In this document: piece by piece, positions 1 to 5,032 of the stretch
How positions within the stretch are numbered: the first letter of the stretch is position 1
Layout of the letters: each line of letters starts with the position of its first letter
DNA from: Chitinophaga pinensis
Lineage (GTDB): Bacteria > Bacteroidota > Bacteroidia > Flavobacteriales_D > Crocinitomicaceae
Length of the DNA stretch: 9,636 nucleotides
Assembly: GCA_945897765.1 (NCBI GenBank)
Contig: CAMDGP010000069.1
Location: 1-9,636 of the forward strand
Direction: 5' to 3'
Made by a program: the position numbers and the translations under genes
Notes under the pieces: model-generated
What the model was told of the DNA's origin: nothing
The model's input: the letters and a program-made list of their open reading frames with translations, nothing else
Database searches by the model: none

Positions 1-692
1 TTGGTGCTTCCACAGCACTTGCTTTCAAAAAGAAGGTTTCAAGAGCGACTTTACCGCTTGGTAATGGAAATGGATTTTACGAAAGTTACAACACCTCTTT
101 ATTTATTCCAAAGTCTGGTAAACATAGTTTTATCCATAAATCAAAGTTGGTTTTAGGGGTTGAGAAATTGCCGTTTTCGAATTATTTTCCATTTTTGGAG
201 GAGTTGGCAATAAGTAATGGTGGAACCTCTGGAACATTGGGAATTGAAGCTTATCCGAAAAACTTTAAAACGAAAAATTCGATTATCGCACCAATTGTTT
301 GTTATGAATCAATTTATGGTGATTTTGTTGCGCAACAGGTTCGATCAGGAGCAGAATTGTTGTGTATTATCACGAATGATGGCTGGTGGAAAGATACGCC
401 TGGATACAAACAGCATTTTAGTTTTGCGCGTTTAAGAGCAATCGAAAACAGACGTTGGGTAGTTCGTTCAGCGAATACAGGTACAAGCGGCGTTATAAAC
501 GAAAAAGGCGAAGTTTTGCAAACGACAGATTGGTGGGTTCCTGCGGTAATCAAAGCAGAAGTGCAATTGTCAAAAAAGCAAACGATTTATGCAACTTATG
601 GAGATTTCATCGGTAGAAGTTTTGCATTCGTGGCAATTCTCCTATTGATTTTCGCACTTAAAAACAAAATTCGACCTTTGAAGGGAAAATAA
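1..692 (+). CDS. lnt: Apolipoprotein N-acyltransferase, C-terminal part (5' end outside window)
   Basis: Lnt transfers the third acyl chain from a phospholipid to the N-terminal cysteine of lipoproteins in the inner membrane, the last step of lipoprotein maturation. The reading frame is open from base 3, so the gene enters from the left and only the end of its nitrilase-like periplasmic domain is present. Visible landmarks are the lysine of IHKSKLV (codon 138-140), which matches the catalytic Lys of the Glu-Lys-Cys triad, and the nucleophile Cys in IVCYES (codon 300-302), about 54 residues later as in the E. coli enzyme. TNDGWW and the RAIENRRWVVRSANTG segment follow, then one hydrophobic helix (FAFVAILLLIFAL) near the C-terminus. 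The triad Glu and the N-terminal membrane helices lie outside the window. The TTG at 147 is internal, because the homologous sequence continues upstream of it. The gene converges on the ATPase gene with 14 bp between stops and no terminator hairpin. Confidence 0.95.
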   Translation, partial: GASTALAFKKKVSRATLPLGNGNGFYESYNTSLFIPKSGKHSFIHKSKLVLGVEKLPFSNYFPFLEELAISNGGTSGTLGIEAYPKNFKTKNSIIAPIVCYESIYGDFVAQQVRSGAELLCIITNDGWWKDTPGYKQHFSFARLRAIENRRWVVRSANTGTSGVINEKGEVLQTTDWWVPAVIKAEVQLSKKQTIYATYGDFIGRSFAFVAILLLIFALKNKIRPLKGK

Positions 693-706
693 TAGGTAAA
701 AGAAGT

Positions 707-1981
707 TTACAAAAAATACTTATAAAAAGCCACAACATTCACTTTGATATTGTCTTGTTCGATAACTTCCTCTTGGTCAAAAGTGATGATTGTTCCTTCT
801 GTTACATTCAAATAGCGACAAGCTTCTAACAATCCTCGAAGTTCTCTTTTCCGAGTATCTGAATCGTTTAACTGATAAGCGACTTGAATAGGGTAGAAGG
901 TGCCTTCTTTTTCAAGGATAAAATCGCATTCGTACTTTGTTTTAAAATAGAACAACTTATTGCCTTGCTTCAATAGTTCCAAAAAAACCATATTTTCAAA
1001 AAGTTTTCCGTTGTTTTTGGATACTGAAAATTCAATCGCTGAAAGCAAACCCGTGTCGATAACATACGTTTTCTTTTCACTTTTCGCTTGTTTGATTTCT
1101 GAGTAATCAAATTTGTCGATAGATTGTGTTAGAAAAACAGCATTGCAATGGTCATAAAATTCATACAGATAATTGTTGCTTATTTTATACCCCATTGATT
1201 TTAAGTCTCTAAATGTTTTATTTATGGAAAACGGAACAGTGACACTTGCAAATATCTTCTTGATAAAAAAGCGAAGAACGTCGATTGCACGCACATTATA
1301 GCGTTCCACCACATCGCGAAACATCATCACATTAAAGTATTCTTGTAATAATTTTATACGCGTTGGTTTTTCGAGTACTATCGTTTCTGCAAAACCACCG
1401 TTGTACATAAATTCTCCTGCGTAGTGGATGAGTTTGCTTCTTTGTTGCTGTGTTTTTGTGGTTTTTTCAACGTTCAAGGCGTTGAGGTATTCACGAAAAC
1501 TCAATGGAAAAACAGTGTAACTCAAAGAACGACCACGTAAGGCGGTTGCGATTTCACTACTCAATAATTTTGCGTTTGAACCTGTGATATAGATGTTTCT
1601 AGTTTTCGTATCATAAACACGACGTATGAATTTCTCCCAACCTGTTACATTTTGTATTTCATCAAAAAAGAGATGCGTATTTTCCCATTCTAAGTCGGGA
1701 TATAGTTCATTAAATGCCTGAAGGATAAAATCTAATTCATCTGTTTCAGCTCGTAGTCTCTCATCTTCAAAATTGATAAAAAGTATATTTTTACGTTCAA
1801 CTCCACTATCAAGTAATTGATTTATAAGTTGATACAATAAGTATGTCTTTCCGCTTCGACGAGCGCCTATTAGGCTGATTATTAATTTTGTGTTTAATGG
1901 TATTGTTTGTTCGCGTAAAAAACCGCTTTTGAAATTTAGCGTTTGATTCTCTGCTATTACCTCTTTGAAACGTTCTTTCAT
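707..1981 (-). CDS. AAA-type ATPase with DUF4143-like C-terminal domain
   Basis: This is a 424-residue P-loop ATPase of the widespread AAA_14/DUF4143 family, whose cellular role is unknown. It is cytosolic, with no signal peptide or membrane helix. Visible motifs are Walker A GARRSGKT (39-46), Walker B LFFDEIQ (104-110), a sensor-like TGSNAKLL (133-140), the family's LRGR (148-151) and FPLSFREYL (158-166). The C-terminal part has IDTGLL (308-313), LFENMVFLEL (327-336) and a PD-(D/E)XK-like segment ECDFILEKEG...PIQVAY (351-369). In that last motif the usual catalytic lysine position is alanine, so nuclease activity is doubtful. The length is normal for the family, with no frameshift. The ATG at 1981 fits the distance to the Walker A and lies 26 nt from a TAnnTTTG box. 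Family members are scattered and often strain-specific, so this is probably an accessory gene between core genes; that last point is inference. Confidence 0.92.
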   Translation of the reverse strand: MKERFKEVIAENQTLNFKSGFLREQTIPLNTKLIISLIGARRSGKTYLLYQLINQLLDSGVERKNILFINFEDERLRAETDELDFILQAFNELYPDLEWENTHLFFDEIQNVTGWEKFIRRVYDTKTRNIYITGSNAKLLSSEIATALRGRSLSYTVFPLSFREYLNALNVEKTTKTQQQRSKLIHYAGEFMYNGGFAETIVLEKPTRIKLLQEYFNVMMFRDVVERYNVRAIDVLRFFIKKIFASVTVPFSINKTFRDLKSMGYKISNNYLYEFYDHCNAVFLTQSIDKFDYSEIKQAKSEKKTYVIDTGLLSAIEFSVSKNNGKLFENMVFLELLKQGNKLFYFKTKYECDFILEKEGTFYPIQVAYQLNDSDTRKRELRGLLEACRYLNVTEGTIITFDQEEVIEQDNIKVNVVAFYKYFL

Positions 1982-1993
1982 TGTTTAAATTAC

Positions 1994-2099
1994 TTTATTT
2001 TACGAAACAAATTTACAATATTTACTTTAAAATGAGATATTTAAATTAAAATATTAGTAAAATAAGATAAATAAAATAATTAAAGTTTCGTAAAATAAA
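1994..2099. repeat. Perfect 15-bp inverted repeat with a 76-bp AT-rich spacer
   Basis: The left arm TTTATTTTACGAAAC (1994-2008) is exactly complementary to the right arm GTTTCGTAAAATAAA (2085-2099). The arms stop abruptly on both sides. The spacer is extremely A+T rich. A further partial copy of the core (AAACGAAATAA) directly follows the right arm. The left arm abuts the ATPase promoter-like box. It could be a two-site operator, an AT-rich cruciform, or the terminal repeats of a tiny non-autonomous element. No target-site duplication is evident at the outer ends. Confidence 0.7.
2008..2015 (-). promoter_or_regulatory. Bacteroidota-type -7 box for the ATPase gene
   Basis: Read on the minus strand this is TAAATTTG, a full match to the TAnnTTTG element used by the primary sigma factor of Bacteroidota. 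It lies 26 nt from the ATPase start codon. No TTTG -33 element is visible at the usual 19-21 bp spacing, so the box is suggestive only. Its end overlaps the left arm of the perfect inverted repeat at 1994-2008, which would put that arm at or just after the -7 box. Confidence 0.45.
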
Positions 2100-2191
2100 C
2101 GAAATAATTTTAATTTTTGTTTCAAATTAGTAAGCACAACTTTGAATTTTATTAAAGCTGAATAGACATAATCAATGACTGAATTTGTAAT

Positions 2192-2254
2192 CTTCACTCT
2201 TAACTTTTCACTTTTAATTCTTCTCTTTCCACTTTCAGTTATCACTTCTCAACT
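2192..2254 (+). repeat. Degenerate heptad array (about nine YTTMACT-like units)
   Basis: About nine consecutive 7-bp units can be read: CTTCACT, CTTAACT, TTTCACT, TTTAATT, CTTCTCT, TTCCACT, TTCAGTT, ATCACTT, CTCAACT. The last three drift in phase by one base. The plus strand is almost free of G over 2188-2270 (one G at 2238). The array ends about 18 bp before the lysS -7 box, so it occupies the region where a -33 element would be. The rest of this intergenic stretch (2100-2191) shows nothing I recognise. Confidence 0.65.
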
Positions 2255-2272
2255 TATTTCATTTTCAAAAGT

Positions 2273-2280
2273 TATCTTTG
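2273..2280 (+). promoter_or_regulatory. Bacteroidota-type -7 box for lysS
   Basis: TATCTTTG matches TAnnTTTG completely. It leaves 22 nt to the lysS ATG, and the short leader (CACATTAAAACAAAAACAAAAC) is A-rich with no Shine-Dalgarno site, as is usual in this phylum. No good TTTG is seen at -33; the upstream positions are taken by the heptad array. Confidence 0.6.
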
Positions 2281-2302
2281 CACATTAAAACAAAAACAAA
2301 AC

Positions 2303-4009
2303 ATGAGTCATTCTGAACTTTCTGAACAAGAAATCTTACGACGCGAGTCACTTCAAAAATTGCGCGATTTGGGAATTGATCCTTATCCAGCGGCACTTTA
2401 TCCGGTTAGCGCTTATGCAACAGACATCAAGCAGAATTTTGAAGACGGTAAGCAGGTTTGTTTGGCAGGTAGAATGATGAGTCAACGTGTGATGGGAAAA
2501 GCTTCTTTCGCTGAGTTACAAGACGCGTCAGGAAGAATTCAAGTGTATTTTAACCGCGACGAAATTTGTCCAGGAGAAGATAAAACGCTTTACAATGAAG
2601 TGTTTAAAAAATTGTTGGATTTAGGTGATTTCATTGGCGTGAAAGGTTACGTTTTCAAAACGCAAGTAGGGGAGACCTCCGTTCACGTACAAGAATTTAC
2701 GGTTTTAAGTAAAGCATTAAGACCTTTGCCATTGCCAAAAACAGATTCGGAAGGAACTGTTCACGATGCGTTTACGGATGCGGAATTGCGCTACCGTCAA
2801 CGCTATGTCGATTTAGTTGTAAATCCAAAAGTGAAAGATACATTCATCAAACGCTCAAAAACCGTTAGTTCTATGCGTCGCTTTTTTGATGGTTTCGGTT
2901 ATTTAGAAGTGGAAACACCAATTCTTCAACCAATTCCAGGTGGAGCAGCGGCACGTCCTTTCATCACACATCATAACGCTTTGGATATGCCATTGTATTT
3001 GAGAGTTGCCAATGAATTGTATCTGAAAAGATTGATTGTTGGTGGTTTTGATGGCGTTTATGAGTTCGCAAAAGATTTCCGCAACGAAGGAATGGACCGC
3101 ACACACAATCCAGAATTTACAGTTATGGAAATTTACGTTTCCTACAAAGATTACAACTGGATGATGGATTTCACAGAGAAAATGATCGAGCGCGTTGCGT
3201 TAGACGTTTGTGGAACGACAGAAATCAAAGTGGGCGACAAAGAAATTTCGTTAAAAGCGCCGTTTGCACGTGTTACAATGCGCGATGCGATTTTGCATTT
3301 TACTGGATTTGACATTGACGGAAAAACGGAAGATGAATTGCGTGCAGCTTGTCAAAATATGGGAATTGAAACGACGCCTTCAATGGGTAAAGGAAAATTG
3401 ATTGATGAATTGTTTGGTGAGAAATGCGAAGGAAACTACATTCAGCCAACGTTTATCACGGATTATCCGATTGAAATGTCGCCATTATGTAAACGTCACC
3501 GCGAAAATCCAGAGTTAACAGAACGATTTGAGTTGATGGTGAACGGAAAAGAAATTGCTAATGCATATTCTGAGTTAAATGATCCAATAGACCAACGCGA
3601 GCGTTTTGAAGAGCAATTAGGCTTGTCTGAAAAAGGCGACGACGAAGCGATGTTTATCGACCAAGATTTCTTGCGTGCATTGGAATACGGAATGCCACCA
3701 ACGTCAGGAATGGGAATTGGAATCGACCGTTTGGTGATGTTGTTGACGAATAATTCTTCGATTCAAGAAGTGTTGTTCTTCCCTCAAATGCGTCCAGAAA
3801 CAAAATCGGTAAAAATAGAACTGAACGACAACGAAAAAGCGATATTTGATGTAATGAAAGTTGAAAGAGAACTTGAATTGCCCGAGTTGAGAGCAAAATT
3901 TGAAATGAGTAATAAAGCGTGGGATACGAGTATTAAAACCTTGACAAAAAATAATTTAGTAAAAGTTATGAAGGAAGAGGAGCGGTTGATTATAAAGATT
4001 GCAGATTAG
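2303..4009 (+). CDS. lysS: Lysyl-tRNA synthetase, class II
   Basis: LysS charges tRNA-Lys with lysine in the cytosol. The 568-residue product has an N-terminal OB-fold anticodon-binding domain (about 50-140, with VCLAGRMMSQRVMGKASFAELQD). Class II motif 1 is around 184-208, ending YLEVETPIL. Motif 2 is FRNEGMDRTHNPEF (259-272), followed by TVMEIY, and motif 3 is GMGIGIDRLVMLL (469-481). All catalytic landmarks are intact. The core ends near residue 500 at FFPQMRP, and a further 65 or so residues (503-568) form a helix-rich, charged, possibly winged-helix tail absent from the roughly 505-residue E. coli enzyme; I recall such tails in Bacteroidota LysRS. The ATG is supported by its position 22 nt after a -7 box and by the normal N-terminus. 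The last codons and the stop fall in a 7-bp periodic repeat. No terminator with a T-run follows. Confidence 0.98.
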   Translation: MSHSELSEQEILRRESLQKLRDLGIDPYPAALYPVSAYATDIKQNFEDGKQVCLAGRMMSQRVMGKASFAELQDASGRIQVYFNRDEICPGEDKTLYNEVFKKLLDLGDFIGVKGYVFKTQVGETSVHVQEFTVLSKALRPLPLPKTDSEGTVHDAFTDAELRYRQRYVDLVVNPKVKDTFIKRSKTVSSMRRFFDGFGYLEVETPILQPIPGGAAARPFITHHNALDMPLYLRVANELYLKRLIVGGFDGVYEFAKDFRNEGMDRTHNPEFTVMEIYVSYKDYNWMMDFTEKMIERVALDVCGTTEIKVGDKEISLKAPFARVTMRDAILHFTGFDIDGKTEDELRAACQNMGIETTPSMGKGKLIDELFGEKCEGNYIQPTFITDYPIEMSPLCKRHRENPELTERFELMVNGKEIANAYSELNDPIDQRERFEEQLGLSEKGDDEAMFIDQDFLRALEYGMPPTSGMGIGIDRLVMLLTNNSSIQEVLFFPQMRPETKSVKIELNDNEKAIFDVMKVERELELPELRAKFEMSNKAWDTSIKTLTKNNLVKVMKEEERLIIKIAD

Positions 4010-4083
4010 AAGATTACGGATTGAAAATTGCGGCATTTCGACAAGCTTTGTGTAAAATTGCGAATTGCGAATTACGTATTTGT
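3998..4083 (+). repeat. Heptad array (ATTGCGA-like) overlapping the lysS stop
   Basis: ATT-led heptads start at 3998, 4005, 4013, 4020, 4027 and 4035, then again at 4057, 4064, 4071 and 4078 with exact 7-bp spacing. Units include ATTGCAG, ATTACGG, ATTGCGG, ATTGCGA (twice) and ATTACGT. A non-repeat interruption at 4040-4056 holds a short ACAA/TTGT inverted repeat around GCT. The first unit and the start of the second encode the last lysS codons, and the TAG stop lies in the second unit. The array runs directly up to the REP-like pair. Confidence 0.7.
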
Positions 4084-4173
4084 TTCCCTCCTTGAGGAGG
4101 GATTAAGGGAGGTGACTTATTGCTGAAGCAAAGTTAAATATTCATCCCCCTCAATCCCCCTTCAAAGGGGGAA
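4084..4173. repeat. Facing pair of REP-like palindromic elements
   Basis: Two related 31-bp elements lie in opposite orientation, copy 1 at 4084-4114 and copy 2 at 4143-4173, with a 28-bp spacer. Each has a hairpin followed by a tail of the form GATTRAGGGRG. The copy 1 hairpin is CCCTCCTTGAGGAGGG (4086-4101); the copy 2 hairpin is CCCCCTTCAAAGGGGG (4156-4171). In the same orientation the copies agree at 24 of 31 positions, and all seven differences are transitions. Four of these are two compensatory pairs within the stem, so the hairpin is conserved while its sequence changes. The pair could also fold into one roughly 90-nt stem-loop with mismatches. It resembles paired bacterial REP sequences. 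Neither hairpin is followed by a T-run, so it is not a classical terminator. Confidence 0.8.
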
Positions 4174-4193
4174 GTTGGAATCTCACTTTGAGT

Positions 4194-4201
4194 TATGTTT
4201 C
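4194..4201 (+). promoter_or_regulatory. Weak -7-like box for amn
   Basis: TATGTTTC matches TAnnTTTG except for the last base. It lies 60 nt before the amn ATG, much farther than the boxes of lysS and the barrel-protein gene, and the TTG at 4175-4177 is only 16 bp upstream. If it is used, the octad array is entirely within the 5' leader. amn could instead be read through from lysS. Confidence 0.25.
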
Positions 4202-4206
4202 TTTTC

Positions 4207-4256
4207 TCATACCCTCATTCATCATAAACTCATTCCCTCATAAACTCATTCCCTCA
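4207..4256 (+). repeat. Octad array with perfect 16-bp tandem duplication upstream of amn
   Basis: TCAT recurs at 4207, 4215, 4222, 4230, 4238 and 4246, with TCAA at 4254; the spacing is 8, 7, 8, 8, 8 and 8. Within it TCATAAACTCATTCCC (4222-4237) is repeated exactly at 4238-4253. The array ends 5 nt before the amn ATG. The whole stretch 4198-4263 has no G on the plus strand, so the leader should be unstructured if it is transcribed. Confidence 0.8.
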
Positions 4257-4261
4257 AAAAA

Positions 4262-5032
4262 ATGAAAACAAAAGAAGAAATAGTAGAAAACTGGTTACCA
4301 CGTTACACGGGGAAAAAACTAGAAGAATTCGGGCAATATATTTTGCTAACGAACTTTGGTGGTTATGTAAAAATGTTTGCTGAGAAATACGGCGTTGAAA
4401 TTGACGGGCAAGAACGTCCGATGCAGTCTGCTACAGCTGAAGGAATTACGATTATCAATTTCAGTATGGGAAGTGCAATGGCAGCAACGATAATGGATTT
4501 GTTAACAGCGATTCAACCAAAAGGTGTGCTTTTTTTAGGAAAATGTGGCGGATTGAAAAAGAAAAATGAAATTGGAGATTTAATCTTGCCGATTGCAGCA
4601 ATACGTGGAGAAGGAACATCGAATGATTATTTTCCAGCTGAAGTTCCAGCTTTACCATCGTTTAATCTTCAAAAAGCGATTTCTCACACAATCCGAATGG
4701 CGGGTAGAGATTATTGGACAGGTACGGTTTACACGACAAATAGACGCGTTTGGGAGCATGATGAAGCATTTAAAGAATATTTGCGCACCATTCGAGCAAT
4801 GGCAATTGATATGGAAACAGCGACGATTTTTAGCGTTGGTTTTTACAACGAAATCCCTGTTGGGGCTTTACTTTTAGTGAGCGATCAACCAATGATTCCA
4901 GATGGAGTGAAAACAGAAGCAAGCGATGCGAAAGTGACAACAGAATACGTTGACGATCATTTGAATATCGGTATCAATTCCTTGAAAGAAATTCAAAATT
5001 CTGGAAATTCAGTGAAGCATTTGAAGTTTTAG
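4262..5032 (+). CDS. amn: AMP nucleosidase, short AMN-like form
   Basis: The enzyme hydrolyses AMP to adenine and ribose 5-phosphate in the cytosol and belongs to the PNP/UDP phosphorylase fold. The 256-residue product corresponds to the catalytic domain alone; E. coli Amn has 484 residues because of an additional N-terminal domain. Landmarks are NFSMGSAMAA (66-75), FLGKCGGL (91-98), IRGEGTSNDYFP (114-125, phosphate and ribose side), TGTVYTTNRRVWEHD (153-167), AIDMETATIF (181-190, ribose-binding Met-Glu) and LVSDQPM (205-211), where Asp208 is the expected general acid at the base. All are intact. The ATG directly follows an A-run and the octad array, with no Shine-Dalgarno site. Its TAG stop overlaps the stop of the convergent large secreted-protein gene. 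A related nucleoside phosphorylase is possible, but the sequence favours AMN-like. Confidence 0.9.
   Translation: MKTKEEIVENWLPRYTGKKLEEFGQYILLTNFGGYVKMFAEKYGVEIDGQERPMQSATAEGITIINFSMGSAMAATIMDLLTAIQPKGVLFLGKCGGLKKKNEIGDLILPIAAIRGEGTSNDYFPAEVPALPSFNLQKAISHTIRMAGRDYWTGTVYTTNRRVWEHDEAFKEYLRTIRAMAIDMETATIFSVGFYNEIPVGALLLVSDQPMIPDGVKTEASDAKVTTEYVDDHLNIGINSLKEIQNSGNSVKHLKF

Noticed and set aside
147..692. A complete short gene starting at TTG 147
   Set aside because: The Lnt-like sequence, including the catalytic lysine at 138-140, continues in frame upstream to the window edge.
1994..2099. Miniature transposable element with terminal inverted repeats
   Set aside because: Not accepted as such: no target-site duplication is visible next to the arms and no second copy is in the window. 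Kept only as an inverted repeat.
2054..2245. Open frame of 63 codons on the minus strand between the ATPase gene and lysS
   Set aside because: It is built from AT-rich sequence and from the heptad array, the peptide is low-complexity (K/L/I/F rich), and it overlaps the inverted repeat. No family resemblance.
4040..4056. ACAA-GCT-TTGT inverted repeat inside the post-lysS array
   Set aside because: Only a 4-bp stem; expected by chance.
4086..4101. Hairpin after lysS as a rho-independent terminator
   Set aside because: The stem is strong but no T-run follows on either strand; the second copy and compensatory changes fit a dispersed repeat better.
4106..4116. AGGGAGGTGAC, which resembles a strong Shine-Dalgarno site
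   Set aside because: It is the conserved tail of the REP-like copy 1, no start codon follows at a usable distance, and other genes here lack such sites.
4593..4877. 94-codon frame within amn
   Set aside because: Shadow frame inside an intact, well-recognised enzyme gene.
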